The notes beneath the pieces were generated by a model. The model was not told the origin of the DNA. It did not search any database and saw only the letters and a list, made by a program, of their open reading frames with translations. Positions 26,104 through 34,012 of a DNA stretch of 64,000 nt are shown here, piece after piece. Source of the DNA: Auritidibacter sp. Marseille-P8566 (GTDB lineage Bacteria; Actinomycetota; Actinomycetes; Actinomycetales; Microbacteriaceae); assembly GCA_945895375.1 (NCBI GenBank), contig CAMDEE010000001.1, positions 62,001-126,000 of the forward strand, read 5' to 3'. The stretch's first letter is position 1, and each line of letters begins with the position of its first letter. The position numbers and the translations under genes were made by a program.

Positions 26104-27617
26104 TACTTACCCACCTCCGAAAGTGCTTTACGTGCTTGTCTGTTCAAGGCTAAAGCAGGTAGCCCACCTAGGACAACTAGAAGAAGTGCATATGGTGCAG
26201 CCTGAGCAAAAGCTAATTCCTCGGTTGAGCTCCATAATCTAACCGCTAGTGTCTCAGTCCCATTTGGTCTAAGCAGTAATGTTGCAGGCAACTCCTTCAA
26301 CACAGTCAGTGAAACAAGTGCTGCTCCAGCAAGAATTCCAGGTGCTGCAATAGGCAGCACTACTTTGAAAATACTTCTGTTGCCTTTCACACCTAGTGAG
26401 TTAGCAACGTCTTCTAAACTCTTTGGAACCTGAGCAATAGGCGTAGCCATGGTTCCAAGGGCATTAGGTAGAAACAGAATCACATAGGCAAATATCAGCA
26501 ATGCTGTTGTTTGATAAACCCAAGGTAACAGATTTGCTCCTAGGAAAATCAAAGCTAGGGCAACAACAATTGCTGGCAGTGCATGGTTAGCCCAAACAGA
26601 TAGTTCAACAAATCTTCCTAGCTTGGTTGGGTATCTAACTATCCATAGCGCAATAGCTAAAGCAAACACAGTGATAACAACTCCGGCTAGGACAGCAAGA
26701 GAAACAGACCCTGAAAGTGCTTCCATAATCTGATTTAGATTTGCAGTGGATGAGCCAATGATTGACCAGTTGATGAGGCTATATAAAGGGATACCAACAG
26801 CAACGACTGCAATGAGCAAAAGACCAGTAACTGCTGGTGGTTTGGCCTTACCAAGAGAGATTCTCACTCGCTTCTGGCTAGCAGGACTAACACTGAGATA
26901 GTCTCCTCTATATTTGCGTTCAAACCAGATAACGACAAGAGTCAGTAGAACCAACACAACAGCAAGAGCTGCAGCTGCAGTTCTATCGAAGCTCAATCTG
27001 TATGCGTTATAGATCGCTCTAGTGAAAGTATCGAATCTCAGAATTGCAATCGCACCAAATTCACTAAGTGTGTATAGAGCAACAAGTAAAGATGATGCTG
27101 TTGCTGCAGGTCTAACCTGTGGCCAGGTAACGCGAAGTAAAACCTGCCATTTAGTAAGTCCCAGTGTCCTAGCAACTTCTTCACTAGAAGCATCAGTTCT
27201 AACCAGTGCTGCTGATACAGCTAGAAAGACATAAGGGCTTGTTGCAAGTGAAAGCACTAGCCATGATGGCAAGAAGCCAGAGACCCCAGGAAATGTTGCT
27301 GTGAAACTAAAGGCCATCACATAACTCGGAATAGCGAGAGGCAATGTCGCCAACACAGCAAACAGTGCGCCAAAACCTAGGTTTGTTCTAGCAGTTAGCC
27401 AAGCCTGAAGAAAACCGATGACTAGTGCAGTGAAGGTAACGCTTACAACCAAGAGTGTTGTGTTGAACAAGAGCTCTAAGGTTCTAGGGCGAAGTAATTC
27501 TTCAATTGCTTTTTCTGAACCTGCGCCTAACCTAAAGAATAAGTAGCCAACTGGAATCAGTGCCGCTAGTGCTGCGGCTATTCCTAGGACTTTTAGTAGT
27601 GTGGGAGGTTTACGCAT
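26103..27617 (-). CDS. fbpB: ABC transporter permease, fused two-domain iron(III) type
   Basis: The 504-residue permease has about 12 membrane segments arranged as two copies of the binding-protein-dependent permease domain. Each contains an EAA-like loop: EEVARTLGLTKWQVLLRVTWPQVRP in the first half and EDVANSLGVKGNRSIFKVVLPIAAPG in the second. This fused form is typical of FbpB-type iron and related transporters. It starts 8 bases after the binding protein stop. Confidence 0.88.
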   Translation of the reverse strand: MRKPPTLLKVLGIAAALAALIPVGYLFFRLGAGSEKAIEELLRPRTLELLFNTTLLVVSVTFTALVIGFLQAWLTARTNLGFGALFAVLATLPLAIPSYVMAFSFTATFPGVSGFLPSWLVLSLATSPYVFLAVSAALVRTDASSEEVARTLGLTKWQVLLRVTWPQVRPAATASSLLVALYTLSEFGAIAILRFDTFTRAIYNAYRLSFDRTAAAALAVVLVLLTLVVIWFERKYRGDYLSVSPASQKRVRISLGKAKPPAVTGLLLIAVVAVGIPLYSLINWSIIGSSTANLNQIMEALSGSVSLAVLAGVVITVFALAIALWIVRYPTKLGRFVELSVWANHALPAIVVALALIFLGANLLPWVYQTTALLIFAYVILFLPNALGTMATPIAQVPKSLEDVANSLGVKGNRSIFKVVLPIAAPGILAGAALVSLTVLKELPATLLLRPNGTETLAVRLWSSTEELAFAQAAPYALLLVVLGGLPALALNRQARKALSEVGK

Positions 27618-27624
27618 AACTGAA

Positions 27625-28644
27625 TTAGATTAGCCCCGCTGCACGAATTAGTTCTAGAGTCTCATCCAAGGTATCTAGATCGCTTAGATCAACTTTTGGA
27701 TTTCTAACATCGGTAAGTGGAGTTAGTCCTTCAACTATTTCAATTCCAGCAATCAATGGATACTCAGCTGTTTCTTCTGCAAAGAACGTTTGTGCTTTAT
27801 TAGAAAGCAAGAACTCAACAAAGGCACGCGAGGCGCTGTTGTCGTTAACAATTCCTGCTCCTGCAACATTAACTAGATTTCCCAAGTCGTTTGACTCAAA
27901 TGCAGCCAGCTTTGATTTCATCTTGCCCTTGCCAAGTTCTTTAGCCTTAGCAAACCAGTAGTAGTGGTTGATCAGACCTGCGTCTACTACTCCCTGCTCA
28001 ATTGCGTTCAGAATTGCATCATTCTTTTCAAAGATCACTGCATTGGTCTTCATAGCATCTAGCCATGATGACGTCGCTGCTTCTCCTTCAACTACTCTCA
28101 TCGCAGTTACGAATGATTGGAAAGACGCATTGGTTGGAGCAATAGCAATTCGGTTCTTCCACTCTGGCTTAGCAAAATCAAAGACAGACAATGGCAGAGT
28201 AGAAACTGTTGCATGGTTATAAACAAGAATTCTTGCTCTTCCAGAAACTCCAACCCATGAGTTATCAGTCGCTGAGTACTGCTTATCAACTTGTGCAGAT
28301 AGTTCTGAAGGGATGGTTGAGAATAGGCCTGCCTTTGAAACAGCACCTAAAGCTCCTGCATCCTGGGAGAAGAAAACATCTGCAGGAGAGTTTTCTCCTT
28401 CTTCTAGAATCTGTGCAGCAAGCTCAGCACTACCGGCAAATCTCACTTCAACTGTGATTCCAGTCTCTTGCTCGAACATCTCTATAAGAGGCTGAACGAG
28501 TTCTTCTGATCTACCGCTGTAAAGAACCAGAGAGTCCTTTTGTTGGAGGGTCTCAGAAGCATTTGGGTTTGGTTCTCCAGAAGTGCAACTAGAAAGGGTA
28601 AGAGCACTGAAAAGGGCTAGAAGTGTTGCAAAAGACTTGAACAA
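27625..28644 (-). CDS. fbpA: Iron(III)-binding lipoprotein of ABC transporter
   Basis: The 339-residue lipoprotein has lipobox LSSC (Cys20). The periplasmic-binding-protein fold is of the FbpA/FutA class: LVLYSGRSEELVQPLIE, ADVFFSQDAGALGAVSKAGLF, and the tandem tyrosines Tyr228-Tyr229 in LINHYYWFAKAK, which coordinate iron in FbpA. The start is TTG at 28644; no ATG is suitable and no strong ribosome site is seen. The promoter overlaps an iron box, supporting iron rather than polyamine or thiamine as substrate. Confidence 0.88.
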   Translation of the reverse strand: MFKSFATLLALFSALTLSSCTSGEPNPNASETLQQKDSLVLYSGRSEELVQPLIEMFEQETGITVEVRFAGSAELAAQILEEGENSPADVFFSQDAGALGAVSKAGLFSTIPSELSAQVDKQYSATDNSWVGVSGRARILVYNHATVSTLPLSVFDFAKPEWKNRIAIAPTNASFQSFVTAMRVVEGEAATSSWLDAMKTNAVIFEKNDAILNAIEQGVVDAGLINHYYWFAKAKELGKGKMKSKLAAFESNDLGNLVNVAGAGIVNDNSASRAFVEFLLSNKAQTFFAEETAEYPLIAGIEIVEGLTPLTDVRNPKVDLSDLDTLDETLELIRAAGLI

Positions 28645-28675
28645 GGGGGCCTAACTGGCTAATGAGGGATTCTCT

Positions 28676-28707
28676 TTAAGGTTAGGTAACCCTAAGTTGA
28701 TTGTCAA
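28676..28707 (-). promoter_or_regulatory. fbpABC promoter overlapped by a DtxR/IdeR-type iron box
   Basis: Read on the minus strand, TTGACA (28707-28702) is followed by 17 bases and TAACCT (28684-28679), a good -35/-10 pair. The imperfect palindrome TTAAGGTTA-GG-TAACCCTAA (28676-28695) covers the -10 and matches the DtxR consensus at about 14 of 19 positions by eye. Iron-loaded regulator would block initiation. The TTG start lies about 32 bases downstream of the box. Confidence 0.68.
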
Positions 28708-28742
28708 TAGGTCGCTCAGGCTTGCCAGATCACATAGAGATA

Positions 28743-28770
28743 TGATACTTTTTTGATATCACTTTGATAC
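28743..28770 (+). promoter_or_regulatory. Operator with TGATAY repeats before SPFH-RHH operon
   Basis: TGATAC, TGATAT and TGATAC start at 28743, 28754 and 28765, one every 11 bases (one helical turn). TATCA-CTT-TGATA (28757-28769) is a palindrome identical to the core of the toxin-antitoxin operator and in the same orientation relative to its gene. Ribbon-helix-helix proteins bind such phased short sites. Confidence 0.65.
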
Positions 28771-28782
28771 GAAAGGTTCCAA

Positions 28783-29751
28783 ATGAACGAGACAATCAAA
28801 ACCCCAATCTCAGGCCCACTCGCCTTCGTGGTCTTGCTAGCTTTACTACCTGTCGAATACTGGCTCTTTGTTGAGTTTGTGTCAGAGACACTTCCTAGCG
28901 AACTAGTGATTGCTCTAGTAGTTCTTTCAACAGCTCTAATCACAGCCCTTGCAGGTTTCTATACCCTCCAACCAAATGAATCTAGAGTTCTTATTCTTTT
29001 CGGTAAATACAAGGGAACTGTAAAGAAGCCAGGTTGGCACTGGGGTAACCCGTTCTACTCAAACTCTTCTCCTACCTCTAATCTGCAGAATGAAATCGAT
29101 TCTCAGGTTAAGACAGGTAGAAGCGCTACTGCTAAAAAGCCAGATGCTCGCTTCAAGATTTCACTTCGTGCAAGAACAGAAGTAGGCGCGACCATCAAAG
29201 TAAATGACAAGCGTGGAAACCCAATCGAGATTGCTGCCGTTGTTGTTTGGCGAGTTTCTGAAACAGCTAAAGCAGTATTTGATGTTGATGACTACAGAAC
29301 ATATGTGAAGACTCAGATTGAGACTGCGCTTAGACACGTTGCAACAGGGTTCTCATATGATCACAGTGAATCAGGCGAGCTTTCAGGAGAACTAACTCTC
29401 AGAGGTAACCCTGAAGAAGTTGCTGTTGAACTTCGTAAAGATCTTGAGAGCAGACTTTCTAAAGCTGGTGTCACTATCGATGATGCTCGTCTAACACACC
29501 TGGCTTATGCTCCAGAGATTGCTCAAGCAATGCTTCGTCGCCAACAGGCAGATGCTGTTATCAGCGCTAGACGCAAGATTGTTCAAGGAGCGGTTGGCAT
29601 GGTTGAACTAGCACTGGCTGAACTAGAGAGAAACGGTTCAGTATCTCTAGACGATGACCGCAAAGCATCCATGGTTTCCAACCTGATGGTTGTTCTATGT
29701 TCAGAGCGTGAAGCGTCACCGGTTATCAACGCAGGAACTCTTTACAACTAA
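28783..29751 (+). CDS. SPFH/band-7 domain membrane protein
   Basis: The 322-residue protein has two N-terminal hydrophobic segments (about 12-35 and 43-62), then an SPFH (stomatin/prohibitin/flotillin) domain (about 65-290): FYTLQPNESRVLILFGKYKGTVK, IEIAAVVVWRVSETAKAVFDVDDY and the KAGVTIDDARLTHLAYAPEIAQAMLRRQQA region. These proteins form membrane-bound oligomeric scaffolds. AAAGG precedes ATG 28783. It overlaps the following RHH gene by TAATG, a pair also seen in other actinobacteria. Confidence 0.9.
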   Translation: MNETIKTPISGPLAFVVLLALLPVEYWLFVEFVSETLPSELVIALVVLSTALITALAGFYTLQPNESRVLILFGKYKGTVKKPGWHWGNPFYSNSSPTSNLQNEIDSQVKTGRSATAKKPDARFKISLRARTEVGATIKVNDKRGNPIEIAAVVVWRVSETAKAVFDVDDYRTYVKTQIETALRHVATGFSYDHSESGELSGELTLRGNPEEVAVELRKDLESRLSKAGVTIDDARLTHLAYAPEIAQAMLRRQQADAVISARRKIVQGAVGMVELALAELERNGSVSLDDDRKASMVSNLMVVLCSEREASPVINAGTLYN

Positions 29752-29936
29752 TGAAGGAGAAGAAAGCGATTCCTCTGCGTATTGCTCCAGAGCTATATGA
29801 GGACCTAAAGGCCTGGGCTGAGCAAGATTTGCGCAGCGTAAACGGTCAAATTGAGTCAATTCTTCGCTCTGCTGTCGAGACTAGAAAAGGTCAAAGAGCT
29901 AAAGCTGATAAAGAAAATCGAAGAGACACGGCATAG
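29751..29936 (+). CDS. Arc-type ribbon-helix-helix protein
   Basis: The 61-residue product begins MKEKKAIPLRIAPELYEDLK followed by AWAEQDLRSVNGQIESILRSAV. Strand IPLRI plus two helices, with the RSVNGQIE signature of Arc-like RHH proteins. The C-terminus is highly charged. It is translationally coupled to the SPFH gene and is the natural candidate for binding the phased sites ahead of the operon. No toxin gene is adjacent. Confidence 0.85.
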   Translation: MKEKKAIPLRIAPELYEDLKAWAEQDLRSVNGQIESILRSAVETRKGQRAKADKENRRDTA

Positions 29937-30232
29937 CAAAGCGCAAAGCCTCGAGACTACTCCGCTTGGTGCCCCGTTTCTAGACTTTACTAATCCTTGT
30001 TTATGAAACTTTCTTGTTTAGTGAAATTCTCGATGCTTGGTTGTATCCATCTAGGCTCTGTGTAGCTAGGACAGAAATGCTCTTTTTGGCATCAGCCTGA
30101 AGGTATGAATAGGTAGCATTCGTTGCGCACCTAGTTGGTGCACTATCTCTGAACCTTTGATATTTGAACTTAACACCACTGTGTAAGCCAATGGAAGGTC
30201 GATGGCTTTGGTTGCCTCGCCGTTCCGATGTA
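29937..30232. other. 296-bp gap without a recognised gene
   Basis: I see no supported gene, RNA or terminator here. CTTGTTTATG (29996-30005) and AGGACAGAAAT (30068-30078) recur in the same order on the far side of the next gene (31661-31670, 31682-31692). Confidence 0.5.
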
Positions 30233-31648
30233 CTAGTTGGTGTAAGCGGTCAGGATCTTCTTGGTGAACTTAGTGGTGAAGGCGGTTGCCACCAGAAGCA
30301 GGGAGGTACCATCGGTTGCTGCGGTGCTGGCATTTGGGCTGAAGTCATCAGCAACCGACATTACCTTAGTCTTGCCACTCCATGAGGTTCGGGTCAAGGT
30401 CATGAGCGAAGTTGAAACTCTCGGCTTCACAACCACTGCGGTGATCTTGCCACCGACAACCAGAAGATTCTTCACTACCTCTTCGTTGGTCACGGCAGGA
30501 AGCTTCTTAGCAGTTGCGGCAAATGAGCCAACCTTTCCGAAACGGTGAGCGGTTCGGTCATGGACCACCATGTAGAACTCGCCGTTGAATTCACCAAGGG
30601 CCGCGTTGTCGTGGTTCTTGAGGCTTGAGAAGTAGGCACTGTCCCGAGCAGACGGAACCGAGGCAAAGCTGCCACCTGTGAAGACTCGGGTCATGTTCTT
30701 GCCATCACTTGGCTTGCCGGTGATAATCGCGAATGCATACTTACCAGCGCTGGTCGTGGCGAGGCCCACTGGGAAGAAAGCGTAACCGTTGTCTCTATTG
30801 GTGAGGGTCATTGTGTAGACGTCGCCGCCGGAGATCCAGTCTGCAGTTAGCGATGGTCTGTGGAATTTCACAACCTTGAACTGTAAACCGGCTTGATCTC
30901 CCCGACTTGATTCGCGACTGGTCACATAGAAGATTACCTGCGAGCCATCGGTGGCGGTTTTTAGGTAAGGCGCTGAGACACGAACGTTGCAGGAGTCGTA
31001 GAAAGCACTCTTATTTACCGTACAAGCACTGAAGTGTGCACGTGTGAAGGTTTTCACGATTTTGCTGTCCCAGCCGGATCCAGCATTGGCTTCGTCGAAG
31101 CTGTAGGTGGATGCCTCAACGGTAACATTCTGGTTTTTCAGGTTACTGGTTAGGTAGCGATTCGCAGTAAAAGTTACTTTGTTACCCGAAACCGAGCCAC
31201 CGCTTTGCATCGCACCGAGGTTTGAAGTATTGGCGTCAACAATCGTAGTTGTCCAAGTGCTTCCCGAGGTGTTAGTTGCAACCTTCAGGTTTACATCACT
31301 ATCCGAGTATGAAAGGTAAACGGTTCCGGAGTAGGTAATCTGAACGTCGAATGCAGCCCACCAGTTCCAAGGGACTTCGAACACGCGGGTGGCTTTGCCC
31401 CAGGTGCCATTTCGGCGAATCTTGGCGTCAACGTAGGCAGTGTCAGTTGAGGTGCGCTCAACCCAGGCCACTGCGGAAACACTTCCGTTGACTGCTACCT
31501 TCTGACCAACATCGGCGATACCAACCCAGTCGCTTTTAGAGGTGGTCTTCCAGACCTCGCTGGTGCCAGCACTAGCTGGGATAGCTGAGACAAATGCCAG
31601 CGAGAAGGCTGCGACGATAGCTGTGGCGGTTTTCAAAACTGAACGCAT
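30233..31648 (-). CDS. Secreted protein of unknown function, compositionally distinct
   Basis: The 471-residue product has a signal peptide (MRSVLKTATAIVAAFSLAFVSA to about residue 27, ending ASAG). The mature part consists of beta-strand-rich segments with repeated Trp/Gly/Ser-Asp patterns (VAWVERTSTDTAYVD, LSYSDSDVNLKVATN, GKYAFAIITGKPSDG, GEFYMVVHDRTAHRFG), suggestive of a BNR/sialidase-like propeller without its Asp-box being clear. No catalytic motif or anchor is seen. Third codon positions are visibly richer in G and C than in neighbours, hinting at transfer. Not assigned to a family. Confidence 0.75.
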   Translation of the reverse strand: MRSVLKTATAIVAAFSLAFVSAIPASAGTSEVWKTTSKSDWVGIADVGQKVAVNGSVSAVAWVERTSTDTAYVDAKIRRNGTWGKATRVFEVPWNWWAAFDVQITYSGTVYLSYSDSDVNLKVATNTSGSTWTTTIVDANTSNLGAMQSGGSVSGNKVTFTANRYLTSNLKNQNVTVEASTYSFDEANAGSGWDSKIVKTFTRAHFSACTVNKSAFYDSCNVRVSAPYLKTATDGSQVIFYVTSRESSRGDQAGLQFKVVKFHRPSLTADWISGGDVYTMTLTNRDNGYAFFPVGLATTSAGKYAFAIITGKPSDGKNMTRVFTGGSFASVPSARDSAYFSSLKNHDNAALGEFNGEFYMVVHDRTAHRFGKVGSFAATAKKLPAVTNEEVVKNLLVVGGKITAVVVKPRVSTSLMTLTRTSWSGKTKVMSVADDFSPNASTAATDGTSLLLVATAFTTKFTKKILTAYTN

Positions 31649-31799
31649 GAGTTTATGCTACTTGTTTATGGCTATGCGTCAAGGACAGAAATTCTGGACA
31701 AATCTGGTCCTTCTCTTCGGATTGTTTAGGTAAGGACAGCGTCGACCATTTTGGTGTGGTGGATGGTGCGAAGCTGAGTCAAAACTCAGGCCGAAGTGA

Positions 31800-31838
31800 G
31801 CTTGGAGGGACTCTAACCCAAACCTTCTGATCCCTAGT
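31800..31838 (-). pseudogene. Decayed partial copy of tRNA-Arg(ACG), 3' half
   Basis: About 39 bases match the 3' half of the intact tRNA-Arg at 33041-33113 (anticodon-arm region through T-arm to acceptor), same orientation: an exact 14-base run, then three substitutions and one deleted base. The D-arm and 5' acceptor are absent. Partial tRNA copies mark integration scars or decayed duplications. Confidence 0.8.
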
Positions 31839-31844
31839 GTCTTG

Positions 31845-32276
31845 CTAGCAACCACAGCTAGGTGAGTCGACTGGAACGGTTAGAGGATCCTTCTCTCGAA
31901 TAACAGGGCCTTCTTCATTAACTACTGGGTAACCTTCACGAGCCCAATACTCAAAGCCACCGATCATTTCTTTTACCTGGTAACCAAGTAATGCAAAGTT
32001 GAGTGCGCCTCTGTGTGCACCATTACAACCAGGACCCCAACAATAAACAACTACTGGAGTATCCGGTGGTATCTCTTTGGGTGCTCTCTCGGCAATTTCT
32101 GAATGATGCATATGAATTGCACCTTTAGCTCTCCCCTGATCCCAGGAGTTCTGGCCTCTAACGTCAACTAGGACAAACTTCTTGCCTTCATCCATGTCCC
32201 CATGGACATCCGAAGGATCGGTTTCAAACGCTAATCGACTTGAGAAATAAGCTACTAACTCTTCTTTACTAGGCAT
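31845..32276 (-). CDS. Rhodanese-like sulfurtransferase
   Basis: The 143-residue single rhodanese domain includes FVLVDVRGQNSWDQGRAKGAIHMHHSEI and the active-site loop VVVYCWGPGCNGAHRGA, whose first Cys is the likely persulfide carrier. A second cysteine pair ends the protein (SCGC). Sulfur-transfer partner unknown. It lies 9 bases downstream of the PCD-VOC gene, forming a two-gene operon between the tRNA relic and intact tRNA-Arg. Confidence 0.9.
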   Translation of the reverse strand: MPSKEELVAYFSSRLAFETDPSDVHGDMDEGKKFVLVDVRGQNSWDQGRAKGAIHMHHSEIAERAPKEIPPDTPVVVYCWGPGCNGAHRGALNFALLGYQVKEMIGGFEYWAREGYPVVNEEGPVIREKDPLTVPVDSPSCGC

Positions 32277-32285
32277 GAAAAGAGT

Positions 32286-32963
32286 TTAAGGGAGTTGCAA
32301 AGGATTCTTATCATGTGCCTTTGCCCCATCAGGCCAAGCCACAACGCACACTTTGTTACCTGAGCGGTCAGCAAGTATCCACCAAGATGGTGAATGTGAT
32401 GCATCCACGATTACTCCGCCAGCCTTCACTGCTTCTTCTACTCGGGCCTGAGCTTGCTCACGTGAGAGAGACACATCTAAATGCATAGCGTGACGAAGTG
32501 GTTTATCCGCATCTAAATCCTGCATCCACACTGTTGAACTAACACCTAGTGGATCAATGGCGTTATCGTCCATCATTGGGACATAGCCAAGAACCGCACG
32601 CCAAAACTCTAGGTCAATAGCGTCTGGTTTAGCAGCGATAGCGAACTGAACTTCTTGCACTCGCTTCGTATCAGCAACAGCACCTAGTGATTTAGCTAAC
32701 TTAGATATCTCTCTAGCAAGGCTGACGTGTTCTGCCTCAATCTTCCAAATCTCGCGTGTTAGGCGGATAGTCAAACTTTTGGACACGATGGTCAGTTGAG
32801 CATGTGTTCCGTCAAGGCCTGGCAATTGCGCAATCTTGTGAGCTAGTTCAGCCGCGTCACCAAGGCTAGCCGTAAGAAAAACCGCTGATGGACCGCCGTG
32901 CAAGATTACCCAGTCTTCCAACCCGTCTGCCTGGAGGAATTCTTTCCAGTATTGCTCACTCAA
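32286..32963 (-). CDS. Fused pterin-carbinolamine-dehydratase-like and VOC (glyoxalase-like) protein
   Basis: The N-terminal half (about 1-95) has the fold pattern of 4a-hydroxytetrahydrobiopterin dehydratase (DWVILHGG, a core strand LTIVSKSLTIRL, EHVSLAREISKLAKSLGA) but lacks the usual His-His-Pro active site. The C-terminal half (about 100-225) is a VOC domain with FWRAVLGYVPM and HLDVSLSREQAQARV. Such fusions occur in actinobacteria and are uncharacterised. TTG 32963, 6 bases after AAAGGAG, is preferred to in-frame GTG 32993. Probably a binding or VOC-type enzyme. Confidence 0.78.
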   Translation of the reverse strand: MSEQYWKEFLQADGLEDWVILHGGPSAVFLTASLGDAAELAHKIAQLPGLDGTHAQLTIVSKSLTIRLTREIWKIEAEHVSLAREISKLAKSLGAVADTKRVQEVQFAIAAKPDAIDLEFWRAVLGYVPMMDDNAIDPLGVSSTVWMQDLDADKPLRHAMHLDVSLSREQAQARVEEAVKAGGVIVDASHSPSWWILADRSGNKVCVVAWPDGAKAHDKNPLQLP

Positions 32964-33004
32964 TGATCGCTCCTTTGGGCCTAAGGCTACCACTGAGGTT
33001 AATC

Positions 33005-33037
33005 AAAAACCCAGTCCTCGTGAGAAGGAACTGGGTT
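33005..33037 (-). terminator. Terminator for tRNA-Arg
   Basis: On the minus strand AACCCAGT pairs with ACTGGGTT, 3 bases past the tRNA 3' end, and runs into TTTTT. Confidence 0.8.
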
Positions 33038-33040
33038 ATG

Positions 33041-33113
33041 TGCGCTTGGAGGGACTCGAACCCCCAACCTTCTGATCCGTAGTCAGATGCTCTATCCGTT
33101 GAGCTACAAACGC
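33041..33113 (-). tRNA. tRNA-Arg (anticodon ACG)
   Basis: A 73-base tRNA with 7-bp acceptor GCGTTTG/CAAGCGC (one G-T pair), D-arm TAGCTCAACGGATAGAGCA, anticodon loop CTACGGA, T-loop GTTCGAGTC and discriminator A. CCA is not encoded. It is followed by a terminator and is partly duplicated as the relic at 31800-31838. Confidence 0.96.
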
Positions 33114-33171
33114 TTGGGTGCCTTGCGGCAACCTAGTTAGTTTAGCCGAATTCGCTTGGTGTCTCAAACCC

Positions 33172-33675
33172 CTATTTTGTTGGGAGAAAGACATCGTAGT
33201 TTTCTACTAGCCAATCAACGAAGTCGGGATTGCATAGAGCGGCTGAGCTTCTCTTCTGTCTGAGTAACTCAATGGCCTCATCTACCGGCATACCATCTCT
33301 TACTAGAACTAGTGCTGTGACAAGCCCTGAACGGTTTAGACCAGCCTGACAACGGATTAGTACTTTCCTGCCAGATTTCCAGTCTTCGTGTGCCGCTTGA
33401 ACAACCTGGTGCAGATCATTTGCATCGACATCCACTTCTTCGTGGTCGTAGAAACCTAGTCTTAGTTCCTTCACATACCAGTCGACTGGGTTAGCAGAGG
33501 AATACAGTGTGACCACCGTGTTGAAGTCATCTGGGGTTATAGGGCCGTCTGGGTGCTTAGCGCCGTCGGCATCAGTATCAGCTGTGCCGCCCATCCAAAG
33601 TCCTGGCAGAATCTCTGACCATAGCCTGCCGTTGGCAAATCCCCAGTCTGGGGCTGTCTTGTTTTTATCGTGCAT
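33172..33675 (-). CDS. Dual-specificity protein phosphatase-like
   Basis: The 167-residue protein has the cysteine-phosphatase loop RCQAGLNRSGL (CX5R) and an upstream general-acid candidate in the YDHEEVDVDANDLH region. The N-terminal LWSEILPGLWMGGTADTD is typical of dual-specificity or tyrosine phosphatases. Predicted to remove phosphate from proteins or small molecules. It stands alone between two tRNA genes. Confidence 0.88.
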   Translation of the reverse strand: MHDKNKTAPDWGFANGRLWSEILPGLWMGGTADTDADGAKHPDGPITPDDFNTVVTLYSSANPVDWYVKELRLGFYDHEEVDVDANDLHQVVQAAHEDWKSGRKVLIRCQAGLNRSGLVTALVLVRDGMPVDEAIELLRQKRSSAALCNPDFVDWLVENYDVFLPTK

Positions 33676-33802
33676 GTTGCTACTCTCTTGTATTCGTAAT
33701 GTGTTCTCACACAGGAATAGGAACTAAGTTTAGGGCCAACTACTTCCCCTAAAACATAAGCCTTCAGCGAAACCCGAATATGGGCTAAACTGATGGAGTT
33801 CT

Positions 33803-33897
33803 GGAGACGTCGCATAGCCCGGTCGAGTGCGCCTCACTGCTAATGAGGTAAGGGTCTTAAAAGCCCTTCGGAGGTTCAAATCCTCTCGTCTCCGCCA
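33803..33897 (+). tRNA. tRNA-Ser (anticodon GCT)
   Basis: Class II tRNA, 95 bases with encoded CCA. The acceptor GGAGACG/CGTCTCC is perfect, the anticodon loop is CTGCTAA, a variable arm is present (GGTCTTAAAAGCCC region), the T-loop is GGTTCAAATCC and the discriminator is G. A terminator follows. Confidence 0.97.
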
Positions 33898-33901
33898 GAA
33901 T

Positions 33902-33933
33902 AAAAGCCCCCAAGTATATTTGGGGGCTTTTTT
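33902..33933 (+). terminator. Terminator after tRNA-Ser(GCT)
   Basis: AAAAGCCCCCAA pairs with TTGGGGGCTTTT (12 bp) across a 6-base loop, extended by TT. Very strong. Confidence 0.92.
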
Positions 33934-34012
33934 ACGTAGATAGATCTAGAACCCGATATGTAAGTGAACTCTAGTGGCTAAGCCAGAGCCTTGAATTGGA
34001 TAAGGTGAAATA

